Source: Clostridia bacterium
GTDB taxonomy: Bacteria; Bacillota; Clostridia; Peptostreptococcales; Anaerovoracaceae
Length of the DNA stretch: 43,460 bases
Assembly (NCBI GenBank): GCA_024684465.1
Contig: JAIKWW010000093.1
Location: forward strand, 1-43,460
Reading direction: 5' to 3'
A program made the translations under genes and the position numbers. Below the pieces are notes generated by a model. It was not told the DNA's origin. It did no database searches and saw only the letters and a list, made by a program, of their open reading frames with translations. Shown in pieces: positions 1-8,806 of this stretch. Position 1 is the first letter of the stretch. Every line of letters starts with the position of its first letter.

Positions 1-55
1 GCTCCCTTTATGAGATACAGTGAAATACAAATTCACTGTTGATCATAAAGGGAGC
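1..55. repeat. Long imperfect palindrome (stem-loop) at the left edge
   Basis: The 13-base arm at 1-13 is perfectly complementary to 43-55. An inner 8-base arm, ACAGTGAA (17-24), pairs with TTCACTGT (32-39). Together they give a stem of about 21 pairs with a small internal loop and a 7-base hairpin loop. It lies about 100 bases past the stop codon of the minus-strand aquaporin gene. It could be a terminator or processing signal for that gene, for an unseen gene to the left, or a palindromic repeat. No T-run directly follows it on the plus strand, and the other side is outside the window. The rest of 56-156 is T-rich with no gene. Confidence 0.6.
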
Positions 56-156
56 ATATCAATATGTGATGGTTGCAGCTGTTTTTTTTTAATTTTTTTC
101 AGCAGAGCTGTTGTCCGATCCCCGGAGAAAACATGCCTGCAGCCGTGAGGCTTGCT

Positions 157-897
157 TTATTCCTGCTCTACCTCCCCGGACTCCTGAGAAACTGTTGTTT
201 CTTTTCCGTCATTGCTACTGAGATATTTCCATACCAGCGCAGCCAGCGCCGAACCGATGAGCGGGCCGACTATGAAAACCCAGAGCTCGGAGAGCGGGTG
301 AGCATCGCCCTTTAATGCATCGATCACCGCAGGCGCGATACTTCTGGCCGGATTGACGGAGCAGCCTCTGAGGCCTATTCCGATGAGATGAACGAGAACC
401 AGAGAAAGACCGATCACCAGCCCGCCGAAGGAACCGTGAGATCCGATCTTTGATGTGACACCGAGAATTGCGGTGACAAATATGAAGGTAAGAACTATTT
501 CAACCAGCAGGCCTGCGCCGGCGCTTCCGCTTACTCCCGAAAGACCGTTTGCTCCCAGGCCTCCTGTCATGTCATTAATGTTGCCCGATGTGAATATCAG
601 CACCATTATGAGAATGCCGGCAAATGCTCCCAGAATCTGTGCGATCACGTAGCCGATGAAATCCTTGAGATTCATTCCTCCGTTTATGAGTATCCCCAGG
701 GAAACGGCCGGATTGATGTGACAACCTGAAATGTTTCCTATACTGTAAGCCATGGCCACGATGGAGAGTCCGAAGGCGAGAGCGACGATGAGGTACCCGG
801 CGCCGATGCCGGCGTCGCAACCCACGAGCATAGCAGTTCCGCAGCCGATTCCGGTGAGGGTCGCAGTTCCGATGAGTTCCGCAATATACTTTTTCAT
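157..897 (-). CDS. aqpZ: Aquaporin (MIP family water channel)
   Basis: A 246-residue integral membrane channel of the major intrinsic protein family, with six membrane segments and two re-entrant half-helices. Both NPA boxes are present: NPAV at residues 62-65 and NPARS at 182-186. The selectivity-filter positions read as Phe42, His170, Cys179 and Arg185, which matches water-selective AqpZ-type channels. Glycerol facilitators have a wider filter and NPARD in the second box. The likely role is rapid water movement across the cytoplasmic membrane. The start is supported by AAAGGA upstream (minus strand). The gene stands alone, divergent from enolase. I found no convincing -35 element in its A+T-rich upstream region. 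Family assignment is firm; strict water selectivity is inferred from the filter residues. Confidence 0.93.
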   Translation of the reverse strand: MKKYIAELIGTATLTGIGCGTAMLVGCDAGIGAGYLIVALAFGLSIVAMAYSIGNISGCHINPAVSLGILINGGMNLKDFIGYVIAQILGAFAGILIMVLIFTSGNINDMTGGLGANGLSGVSGSAGAGLLVEIVLTFIFVTAILGVTSKIGSHGSFGGLVIGLSLVLVHLIGIGLRGCSVNPARSIAPAVIDALKGDAHPLSELWVFIVGPLIGSALAALVWKYLSSNDGKETTVSQESGEVEQE

Positions 898-1082
898 TTT
901 ATCCGTCCTTTCTGTAGAATTGTAAAATATAGAAATAATTACACTTAAAATATAACACTATACAGCATTTGCTACCATAGTCCGATTGTCTCAACCCCTG
1001 ATTCTGTAACACTAATGAAATACAGAGGGCAGGTGTTGTGAGAAACGCCGTCAGTATTTTTGCGGCGTATTTATATTACTTC

Positions 1083-1112
1083 TTCATATGGCAGGTGCAT
1101 TTGTGATATAAT
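1083..1112 (+). promoter_or_regulatory. Probable sigma-A promoter for eno
   Basis: A perfect -10 TATAAT at 1107-1112 is preceded by TGA (extended -10). A weak -35 TTCATA lies at 1083-1088 with an 18-base spacer. A small GC stem (GCGGC/GCCGC) at about 1140-1152 lies in the leader ahead of the GGAGG ribosome binding site. Confidence 0.65.
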
Positions 1113-1114
1113 AA

Positions 1115-2458
<1,344 letters not shown>

Positions 2459-2461
2459 CAG

Positions 2462-2490
2462 TTGACAGAATTCGGAATCTGCTATAAAAT
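2462..2490 (+). promoter_or_regulatory. Sigma-A promoter for secG
   Basis: Consensus -35 TTGACA at 2462-2467, a 17-base spacer and -10 TAAAAT at 2485-2490. It begins three bases after the enolase stop codon. The leader holds an 8-pair hairpin (2515-2522 with 2526-2533) before the ribosome binding site. Confidence 0.8.
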
Positions 2491-2572
2491 TTATAGTTGA
2501 TTTATGATTGAATCGGAGCGGGTTTCCCGTTCCAAGAATATATTGCGTTCCGCGCAAAAGGGGGGAGACCAA

Positions 2573-2803
2573 ATGAAAACAGCTTTGATGATCATCCTCA
2601 TCATTTCTTCCATCGTGCTGACTGCCAGCATCCTGTTCCAGTCCGGTAACAGCGCCGGCTTATCAGGTTCCATCGGCGGTGGTGCTGAACAGCTTTTCGG
2701 AAAGAAGAAGAGCAGGGGATATGAGACAATCTTAAGCAGAATCACTACTGTATGTGCTGTCGTATTCTTCATCGATACGATTTCTATCGTAGCAATATCG
2801 TAG
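2573..2803 (+). CDS. secG: SecG preprotein translocase subunit
   Basis: A small membrane subunit of the SecYEG channel that assists protein export. The chosen start gives 76 residues: two hydrophobic membrane helices (about 3-22 and 53-74) joined by a Gly-rich cytoplasmic loop with the family's LFQSG and GGGAEQLFGKK features. The reading frame stays open 23 codons further upstream. I chose the ATG at 2573 because a strong GGGGGGAG ribosome binding site precedes it and the protein then begins right at the first helix, as in other SecG proteins. Here secG sits next to enolase, apart from the secD/secF/yajC cluster later in the window. Confidence 0.93.
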   Translation: MKTALMIILIISSIVLTASILFQSGNSAGLSGSIGGGAEQLFGKKKSRGYETILSRITTVCAVVFFIDTISIVAIS

Positions 2804-2850
2804 CAATACAATACAATCTGCCGGATCATATTAATGAACGTTAACAAAGT

Positions 2851-2890
2851 GTCGTTGCGACTGATGTCGCAGCGGCATTTTTTTATTTTT
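2851..2890 (+). terminator. Intrinsic terminator after secG
   Basis: An 11-pair stem, GTCGTTGCGAC (2851-2861) with GTCGCAGCGGC (2866-2876), contains two G-U pairs. It has a TGAT loop and is followed by a T-rich tract. Confidence 0.9.
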
Positions 2891-2910
2891 ATTAATATTT
2901 TCATTTTGTG

Positions 2911-2939
2911 TTGACAGATTTATAGAGATGTACTACTGT
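2911..2939 (+). promoter_or_regulatory. Sigma-A promoter of the gntR-ABC operon
   Basis: -35 TTGACA at 2911-2916, a 17-base spacer and -10 TACTGT at 2934-2939. The -10 is buried inside the palindromic operator at 2929-2964, so a bound repressor would block RNA polymerase. Confidence 0.8.
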
Positions 2940-2964
2940 ATTAAGTAGTTAATACAGTAGTACA
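2929..2964. promoter_or_regulatory. Perfect palindromic operator, probably for the GntR/YtrA regulator
   Basis: The 16-base arm TGTACTACTGTATTAA (2929-2944) is the exact reverse complement of 2949-2964, with a 4-base centre GTAG. It overlaps the -10 element and ends 47 bases before the start codon of the GntR-family regulator. That position is typical of autorepression. Binding by the adjacent regulator is inferred. Confidence 0.8.
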
Positions 2965-3011
2965 AAACCTGCTGCATCCATATTTAGAATATAAAGAAAA
3001 GGAATGAGGAA

Positions 3012-3407
3012 ATGGAATGGAATTTTAAAGACGGGATTCCCATTTATGCTCAGATAATCGACGAGATGACCATGCGCATAGCAAGTAATGCATATGCACC
3101 GGGGGAAAAGCTTCCTTCAGTGAGAGAGCTTGCCATGGATGCGGGAGTAAACCCCAACACCATGCAGAGGGCACTGGCGGAACTTGAACGCAGGGGGCTA
3201 GTCTATTCGGAACGTACAAGTGGGAGATTCGTAACAAAGGAGGAAGAAGTGCTGGATAATCTGCATGAAGAGCTTGCAAGAAAATATTTCCAGGAGTTTG
3301 CTGAGAAACTGCGCAAGATAGGGATGGATAAAGCTGCGATAAAAGAATCCATCGAAAAATGGGTTGATGGAATAGAAGGAGATAACAATGGCAAGGATAG
3401 AGATTAA
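3012..3407 (+). CDS. GntR-family (YtrA subfamily) transcriptional regulator
   Basis: A 131-residue DNA-binding protein. Residues 1-75 form the GntR winged helix-turn-helix (GIPIYAQI, LPSVRELA, VNPNTMQRALAELERRG). Only a short helical tail of about 50 residues follows. This is the YtrA architecture, with no large ligand-binding domain. These regulators usually repress an adjacent ABC transporter operon, often responding to cell-envelope antibiotics. The gene overlaps the ATPase gene by 20 bases. A promoter and perfect palindrome lie directly upstream, so autoregulation is likely. The inducer cannot be told from sequence. Confidence 0.9.
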   Translation: MEWNFKDGIPIYAQIIDEMTMRIASNAYAPGEKLPSVRELAMDAGVNPNTMQRALAELERRGLVYSERTSGRFVTKEEEVLDNLHEELARKYFQEFAEKLRKIGMDKAAIKESIEKWVDGIEGDNNGKDRD

Positions 3408-4083
3408 AAATCTGACAAAGAAATTCGGCAGTCTTACTGCTCTGGATGACGTGAACTTGTCCCTTGAGGCGGGTAAGATAGTGGGCCTGCTGGGACCGAA
3501 CGGAAGCGGAAAGACCACGCTGATAAAGCTGCTTAACGGACTGCTTCAGCCCACATCCGGCACACTTGAGATCAACGGAAACAAGCCCGGCGTGAAGACG
3601 AAGAAGACAGTTGCGTATCTTCCGGACAGAGATGCTCTTCCGGATTACATGACTGCGCCGCAGCTGATGAAAATGTATGCGGACTTTTTTCTGGATTTCG
3701 ACAGGGCAAGGGCTGAGACCATGATAAACGATCTTGGTATAGATGAAAAACAGCCCATGAAAAAGATGTCAAAGGGAACCAAAGAGAAGCTCCAGCTCTG
3801 TCTGGTAATGGCCAGGAGGGCGGATGTCTATCTTCTGGATGAACCCATCGGAGGCGTTGATCCGGCAACCCGGGACTATATTCTGAGAACCATCATCTCA
3901 AATTACAACGAGGATGCTGTGGTTATCATTTCAACTCATCTTATCGCGGATGTTGAATCCGTTCTGGATGATGTGGTTTTCATAAAGAACGGCAGGATCG
4001 TCATGCATGAAGGAGCGGAGGATATCCGTCAGGAGAAAGGTGAGAGCGTGGACAAGCTCTTCAGGGAGGTATTTAAATGCTAG
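3388..4083 (+). CDS. ABC transporter ATP-binding protein (YtrB/BcrA-like)
   Basis: A 231-residue cytoplasmic ATPase that should energise the membrane protein encoded next. The Walker A motif GPNGSGKT lies at residues 36-43, Walker B YLLDE at 148-152 and the switch histidine at 184. The signature motif is degenerate (SKGTKEK at 128-134 in place of LSGGQ). This is common in the YtrB/BcrA group and suggests an export or resistance role more than import. It overlaps gntR by 20 bases and the permease gene by 7, so translation is likely coupled. The substrate is unknown. Confidence 0.92.
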   Translation: MARIEIKNLTKKFGSLTALDDVNLSLEAGKIVGLLGPNGSGKTTLIKLLNGLLQPTSGTLEINGNKPGVKTKKTVAYLPDRDALPDYMTAPQLMKMYADFFLDFDRARAETMINDLGIDEKQPMKKMSKGTKEKLQLCLVMARRADVYLLDEPIGGVDPATRDYILRTIISNYNEDAVVIISTHLIADVESVLDDVVFIKNGRIVMHEGAEDIRQEKGESVDKLFREVFKC

Positions 4084-4856
4084 GTAAATTGATAAAATAT
4101 GAGCTTCCGGCAATGGGAAGAAAGCTTCTGCCGCTGTATGCAGCCTGGGCGATCGCGGCGTTGCTGCTTGGACTTACGGCTGAATTTTCGGATTCTCCGT
4201 CGGACTTTATGCTTGCAATATCAGTCATTCTCTATACTGCCATTGCCACGGCGGTCACTGTAATATCGATAGTTATGATAGTACAGCGCTACAGCAGCAG
4301 TCTGCTGGGTAATGAGGGTTATTTCTATCACATCCTTCCGGTGGGCACGGCCTCACACATAGGCACCAAGCTGATATCGGCGACTGTGTGGGTAGTCATT
4401 ACCATGTTTGTGGCTTTTTTAACCGGCCTGCTAGTGGTACTGGGGATAGTGATCGCTCAGGGTATCGGCTTTGATGAAGTGATGAGAGGGTTTAAGCTGA
4501 TGCTGGAAATAAATTATCCGGAGCATATGTGGCTCTATCTCGGAGAGGGCATTATTCTCATGATCGCTTCCATTATCAAGACCATAATGCAAATCTATGC
4601 GGCACTCACAATCGGTTATCAGGCTTCGAACCATACCACTCTTGCATCCATAGCGGCATTTATCCTGCTTCTGGTATTTGAGTCGGTTGTGGGCAGGAAT
4701 ATCATGCCGTCCATGGTGAGCGTAGTCTTCTCTGCAAACGGCGTAATCGATTTCGACAACATTTTCGTACCGTCGATCCTGATCAGCATAGCATTTTCAG
4801 CATTGTATTTCCTGATCTGCAAAGTTCTTCTGGACAAGCGCCTCAACCTGGGATGA
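4077..4856 (+). CDS. ABC-2-type membrane subunit of the GntR-regulated transporter
   Basis: A 259-residue hydrophobic protein with about six membrane segments: near residues 15-35, 43-66, 96-124, 156-180, 187-205 and 233-252. It has no recognisable substrate-binding domain. Its place at the end of the gntR-ATPase operon, overlapping the ATPase gene by 7 bases, makes it the membrane half of the transporter. Sequence conservation in this class is low, so the assignment rests on topology and context. The operon ends at the strong terminator at 4905-4940. Confidence 0.8.
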   Translation: MLGKLIKYELPAMGRKLLPLYAAWAIAALLLGLTAEFSDSPSDFMLAISVILYTAIATAVTVISIVMIVQRYSSSLLGNEGYFYHILPVGTASHIGTKLISATVWVVITMFVAFLTGLLVVLGIVIAQGIGFDEVMRGFKLMLEINYPEHMWLYLGEGIILMIASIIKTIMQIYAALTIGYQASNHTTLASIAAFILLLVFESVVGRNIMPSMVSVVFSANGVIDFDNIFVPSILISIAFSALYFLICKVLLDKRLNLG

Positions 4857-4904
4857 TCTTGTGATCTGATCATGGAATACTGCGGAACCAAAAGTACAGT
4901 TGAT

Positions 4905-4940
4905 AAAAATGGAGCTTTCTTTCGAAGGCTCCATTTTGCT
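4905..4940. terminator. Bidirectional terminator between the ABC operon and rqcH
   Basis: AAAATGGAGC (4906-4915) pairs with GCTCCATTTT (4928-4937), giving A-runs on one side and T-runs on the other. It can end transcription from the ABC operon on the plus strand and from rqcH on the minus strand. Confidence 0.9.
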
Positions 4941-4993
4941 TTATCATAATGTTAAGTTACGTCCGGTGCGGACAGGCTGCGGCAGGAAACGCA

Positions 4994-6730
4994 TCATTTT
5001 TCCATGGCTTTGAATTTTTCCGTTTCAGCAGGTGCTGTGTACACCGTGCGATTATTGGTAAAGATCACATAGCCAGGTTTTGCGCCGTTTGGCTTCTTTA
5101 CGTATTTTGCCATCACGTAGTCAACCGGAACGTTGTCGGACATCTTTGCCTTGCTGTGAGCAGCTGCCAGAGAGGCCGCTTCGAAGATCTCTGTTTCATT
5201 TGCCTCTTCGCCGTTCATGAACATGATCACGTGGGAGCCGGGGATGTCCTTTGTATGGAGCCATAAATCTCTCGAGCCGGCCATCTTGAAGGTGAGGATA
5301 TCATTTTCCCGGTTGTTTCTGCCAACCAGTATCCGCCGTCCCGTGGACGTGACATATTCATACGGGGATGCCGCCATCTTTCTCGGACGTTCTCTGACAT
5401 TTCTTCTCTTTAAATAACCGTTCTCGATGAGCTCCTGACGGATGTCTTCGATATCTTCTCCGGTGCGGGCGTCATCAATGAAGGCGAGAACAGAGTCCAG
5501 ATATTCGATCTCGGTATCGTTGTCTGCCAGCTGTTTTTTCTTTTCGACAATTGCGGTTTTGGATTTGCCGTATTTTTTGAAGTATCTCTGAGCGTTCTGA
5601 GCCGGAGTGAATCTCGGATCCAGAGGGATAGTCATGGTGCTGCCGTCGTAGTAGTTGGTTACTTCGGCTTCACTGCGACCTTCTTTGACCAGGTGCAGAG
5701 AAGCGGTGAGCAGCTCCCCGTAGAGTCTGTACTTCTCGGAGTCCTCCGCCTGGAGAAGATCCTCCGAAAGACGCTGTTTTTTGAGCAGCATCTTGTCAAA
5801 GAGATTCTGGACATGCTTTCTGATGTCTGAGGACTTCTGACGGATGCGGTTGCTGGAGGTCCTGCCCTCAAAGTAGTCGGAGCACGCACCGCTCACAGTT
5901 TCATATGCCGTTTCTTCATATTCGGAATGAAACATTGTCATTCTCATAGCGTGAAATTCTTTTGGTGCTCCCGACGTGTCCCGGTACAGGTATGCCCTGC
6001 CGGAGGTGAGCTCCTCAAGTGACTCCGTGAGAACATCGTACAGCGCTTCTGAAAAACTGTTGTCTGTTCCCGCAACGCGGTCTCCTGCCCTGTAGCAGAG
6101 TTCGGAGGATGCTCCCGGACTTATGCCTGCCACTGTCTGCATGAGCTTTTTCTCAGGATTCTGTCCCGAGCTGTCCATGGCAGCGAGGAAACTGTCTTTG
6201 TCCAGGCTGAAGTATGACATCTTGTTCTGGGAAGGCGGAGCCACGTAAAGCAGACCCGGCAGCGTCTGACGGTACCGGTTTACGTCTCCGGATATCCGCT
6301 TGATGCTGTCGATGATCTTTCCTGTGGCGATGTCGGTTAGACATATGTTGCTGTGCTTTCCCATTATTTCGATTATTAGCCTGTGGCTGACAGCAAAGCC
6401 CAGTTCATTTGTTGAATCTGTGTCGATTCGGATGATCCTTTCCGAATCAACCTGCTGTATATCCCTTATGCGGGCGCTCTGGAGATGCTTCCGCAGCAGC
6501 ATGCAGAAGGCGGGCGGGTTCTGGGGATTCAGCCCTTTGTCCCCGATCAGGTATGCTCCCGCATGATTCGTATTTGCAGAAATGTAAAGATACAGCTTTT
6601 CTCTGCCGCTGCGAACGTTGAGAATGATCTCATCCTGAGCCGGCTGGTATATTTTATCTATCTTGGCACCGAGAAGCTTTCCCCGGAGCTCGGACACGAT
6701 GGCCGTTGTGACCATTCCATCAAATGCCAT
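4994..6730 (-). CDS. rqcH: RqcH (NFACT family ribosome quality control factor)
   Basis: A 578-residue protein of the NFACT/Rqc2 family, long annotated as fibronectin-binding protein FbpA. In Firmicutes RqcH binds stalled 50S subunits carrying peptidyl-tRNA and recruits tRNA-Ala to add degradation-marking alanine tails. The NFACT-N domain fills roughly the first half (MAFDGMVT start). A charged coiled-coil middle and a C-terminal NFACT-R domain follow (GRNNREND, DLWLHTKDIPGSHVI). The Asp-Arg pair reported as essential at positions 97-98 in Bacillus subtilis reads Glu97-Arg98 here, a conservative change. AAAGGAGG precedes the start. The gene stands alone on the minus strand. Confidence 0.93.
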   Translation of the reverse strand: MAFDGMVTTAIVSELRGKLLGAKIDKIYQPAQDEIILNVRSGREKLYLYISANTNHAGAYLIGDKGLNPQNPPAFCMLLRKHLQSARIRDIQQVDSERIIRIDTDSTNELGFAVSHRLIIEIMGKHSNICLTDIATGKIIDSIKRISGDVNRYRQTLPGLLYVAPPSQNKMSYFSLDKDSFLAAMDSSGQNPEKKLMQTVAGISPGASSELCYRAGDRVAGTDNSFSEALYDVLTESLEELTSGRAYLYRDTSGAPKEFHAMRMTMFHSEYEETAYETVSGACSDYFEGRTSSNRIRQKSSDIRKHVQNLFDKMLLKKQRLSEDLLQAEDSEKYRLYGELLTASLHLVKEGRSEAEVTNYYDGSTMTIPLDPRFTPAQNAQRYFKKYGKSKTAIVEKKKQLADNDTEIEYLDSVLAFIDDARTGEDIEDIRQELIENGYLKRRNVRERPRKMAASPYEYVTSTGRRILVGRNNRENDILTFKMAGSRDLWLHTKDIPGSHVIMFMNGEEANETEIFEAASLAAAHSKAKMSDNVPVDYVMAKYVKKPNGAKPGYVIFTNNRTVYTAPAETEKFKAMEK

Positions 6731-6755
6731 GTGTTCCTCCTTTTAAAATCTGATA

Positions 6756-6784
6756 TTGAAAATATTTTTTTCTGGTAATATAAT
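6756..6784 (+). promoter_or_regulatory. Strong sigma-A promoter for the yicC-gmk-rpoZ-coaBC operon
   Basis: -35 TTGAAA at 6756-6761, exactly 17 bases, and -10 TATAAT at 6779-6784. Transcription should begin near 6791, leaving a leader of about 170 bases. The leader contains stems at 6861-6867/6891-6897 and 6876-6880/6884-6888. Confidence 0.8.
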
Positions 6785-6829
6785 GAAAAGAGTATGCAAT
6801 GGAGAGGATAATCTCAAAACATACCCAAT

Positions 6830-6857
6830 ATGATACCATATTTCGAGAGAAAAGTAA
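6830..6857 (-). promoter_or_regulatory. Possible promoter for rqcH
   Basis: On the minus strand an extended -10, TGG then TATCAT (plus-strand 6830-6838), lies 16 bases from a weak -35 TTACTT (plus-strand 6852-6857). If real, it fires toward the yicC promoter and the two transcripts would overlap by about 30 bases. The -35 is poor. Confidence 0.35.
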
Positions 6858-6959
6858 TGATTTTTCCGTAATCAACTGCCTCCGGCAGAAGGAAAAACCG
6901 TTATGATCTTGCAGACTTAAATAAACTGCGGTGAGATTGAAAGAAAGGATGTGACCATA

Positions 6960-7844
6960 ATGGTCAGAAGTATGACTGGATTCGGCAGCGGGCAGTTTTC
7001 CGACGGCAAGCGGAATATTACCGTTGAGATCAGGTCGGTCAATCACAGATATGCAGACATATCTGTAAAGATGCCACGCAGATATGCTTTCGCTGAGGAA
7101 GCAATAAAAAAGGAAATAAGAAAATACGTCCGCAGAGGCAAGCTGGATGTCTCTGTTTCGGTGGAAAATACGACTGATGAGGAAGTTAAGATCAGTATCA
7201 ATACGGATCTGGCGAAACAGTATGTGGAAAGCCTGACAGACCTGGCAGAGCAGCTCTACATAATGGACAAGCCGTCCCTTCAGTATATCGCATCCCTGCC
7301 TGACGTCATGAAAGTGACCACTGCGGTGGAGGATGAGGATGAAGTGAGAAATTCACTTTGCGCAGCAGCAGGAGCGGCAGCGGAAAAGCTGACCGGAATG
7401 AGAACCGTTGAAGGTGAAAAACTGGCGGATGATATCCGCAGAAGAGCTGATCTCATCGACAAGATGGCTGCCGAAGTGGAGGAACGTTCTCCGGAAACGG
7501 TCAAAGAATATAAGGAACGCCTGGACAAGAGAATTACAGAGCTCATCGGAGGCGCACTTGAGGGACAGGAAGAGCGTATCGTTCTCGAAGCGGCAGTGTT
7601 TGCTGACAAGGTCAATGTGACAGAGGAGACGGTACGGCTTCACAGCCACGTGTCACAGCTGAAGAATCTTCTCAGCGATGATGCGGAATGCGACGGTAAA
7701 AAACTGGACTTCATCATCCAGGAGATGAACAGGGAAGCCAACACCATAGGCTCAAAGGCCAACGATCTGACTATTACCAACACTGTGCTGGAACTCAAGA
7801 GCGAAATTGAGAAAATCAGAGAACAGGTGCAGAATATAGAATAG
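6960..7844 (+). CDS. yicC: YicC/YloC-family endoribonuclease
   Basis: A 294-residue protein with the family's N-terminal RSMTGFG signature and a C-terminal segment (FIIQEMNREANTIGSKAND) typical of YicC. E. coli YicC and B. subtilis YloC have been described as founding members of an endoribonuclease family. A GTG at 6951 is in frame but sits one base from the AAAGGA ribosome binding site, so I chose the ATG at 6960, spaced 10 bases and matching the usual MV-R-SMTGFG start. It leads an operon with gmk, rpoZ and coaBC. Many Firmicutes have remA between yicC and gmk; here the genes are 13 bases apart with nothing between. Confidence 0.93.
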   Translation: MVRSMTGFGSGQFSDGKRNITVEIRSVNHRYADISVKMPRRYAFAEEAIKKEIRKYVRRGKLDVSVSVENTTDEEVKISINTDLAKQYVESLTDLAEQLYIMDKPSLQYIASLPDVMKVTTAVEDEDEVRNSLCAAAGAAAEKLTGMRTVEGEKLADDIRRRADLIDKMAAEVEERSPETVKEYKERLDKRITELIGGALEGQEERIVLEAAVFADKVNVTEETVRLHSHVSQLKNLLSDDAECDGKKLDFIIQEMNREANTIGSKANDLTITNTVLELKSEIEKIREQVQNIE

Positions 7845-7857
7845 GGAAGGTGAATCC

Positions 7858-8469
7858 GTGAATAAAGGAAGACTGTTTGTCATTTCGGGACCTTCCGGTG
7901 TGGGCAAGGGAACGATAGTAAAGAAGATACTGGAAACAGAACATCCGGTGGAACTGTCCGTTTCTGCCACGACGAGAGCCCCGAGAGAGGGCGAAGAGGA
8001 AGGCAGAGATTATTTCTTCGTGACCAATGAGGAATTTGAAGAAAGGATCGCAAATAAGGGATTTCTGGAATATGCCCACGTGCATGAGCATTATTACGGG
8101 ACTCCCAAAGTTCCCGTGGAGAAGGCTCTTTCAGAGGGAAAGGATATAATACTGGAAATTGACGTACAGGGCGCCATGCAGGTTAAGGAATCCTTCGACA
8201 ATGGCGTATATATATTTATCCTTCCGCCGTCCATAGACGTGCTCCGGGACAGGATAATGGGCAGAGGCACCGAGACGGAGCATTCGCTGGAAGTTCGCCT
8301 CGGGAAAGCTCTCGAAGAGATAAGATATACGGGAAAGTACGATTACTCCGTGGTGAATGACGATCTTGAAAAAGCAACAGAAGATGTGATCGGCATAATG
8401 AGGGCGGAGCATTTCAGGATTTTGGATGCAGAAGAAATAATAGGAAAATACGAAGAGGAGACGAAGTAG
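7858..8469 (+). CDS. gmk: Guanylate kinase
   Basis: Phosphorylates GMP to GDP with ATP, feeding GTP, dGTP and ppGpp synthesis. The 203-residue length is normal. The P-loop GPSGVGKGT is at residues 11-19, followed by the GMP-binding segment ([20 protein letters not shown]) and the IDVQGA motif. The start is GTG after an AGGGAAGG ribosome binding site. It is cotranscribed with yicC upstream and rpoZ one base downstream. Confidence 0.97.
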   Translation: MNKGRLFVISGPSGVGKGTIVKKILETEHPVELSVSATTRAPREGEEEGRDYFFVTNEEFEERIANKGFLEYAHVHEHYYGTPKVPVEKALSEGKDIILEIDVQGAMQVKESFDNGVYIFILPPSIDVLRDRIMGRGTETEHSLEVRLGKALEEIRYTGKYDYSVVNDDLEKATEDVIGIMRAEHFRILDAEEIIGKYEEETK

Positions 8470-8470
8470 A

Positions 8471-8776
8471 ATGTTATATCCATCAATCAATGTACTCAGA
8501 ACAAAAGTTGACAGCAAGTATACTCTGGTTTCACTGGCAGCCAAGAGAGCCAGAGATCTCATCGACGGAAAGCCGCCTCTTGTGGACATCGGCATTGAAA
8601 AGCCGGTATCTGTTGCCACTTCTGAAATTGCAGAGGATCTCATCACATATGAGAGACTCGATGAAAATGAAGATGAGGAAGAACTGGAAGAATCACTGGA
8701 AGAAGAGATCAGGGAGAAATTTGCGGAACTCCTCCCTTCTGATGTGGAACATACTGAGGACAGCGCTGAACTGTAG
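8471..8776 (+). CDS. rpoZ: RNA polymerase omega subunit
   Basis: A 101-residue omega subunit that helps assemble and stabilise RNA polymerase. The core motif is clear: [21 protein letters not shown], then [15 protein letters not shown]. An unusually acidic tail (about residues 62-101, rich in Glu and Asp) extends beyond the conserved core. The gene begins one base after gmk ends, the usual gmk-rpoZ-coaBC arrangement. It lies next to gmk, whose product makes the precursor of the stringent-response nucleotides. Confidence 0.93.
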   Translation: MLYPSINVLRTKVDSKYTLVSLAAKRARDLIDGKPPLVDIGIEKPVSVATSEIAEDLITYERLDENEDEEELEESLEEEIREKFAELLPSDVEHTEDSAEL

Positions 8777-8806
8777 CATTTGACTGCACCGGCGGGATTT
8801 TTAGCC

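Noticed and set aside
4949-5266. Plus-strand frame opposite the end of rqcH
   Set aside because: It is a shadow of the NFACT-R domain on the minus strand, with no ribosome binding site or domain.
8490-8783. Second plus-strand frame overlapping rpoZ
   Set aside because: The rpoZ frame carries the omega-subunit motifs and starts one base after gmk. The other frame is Trp/Met/Asn-rich with no match.
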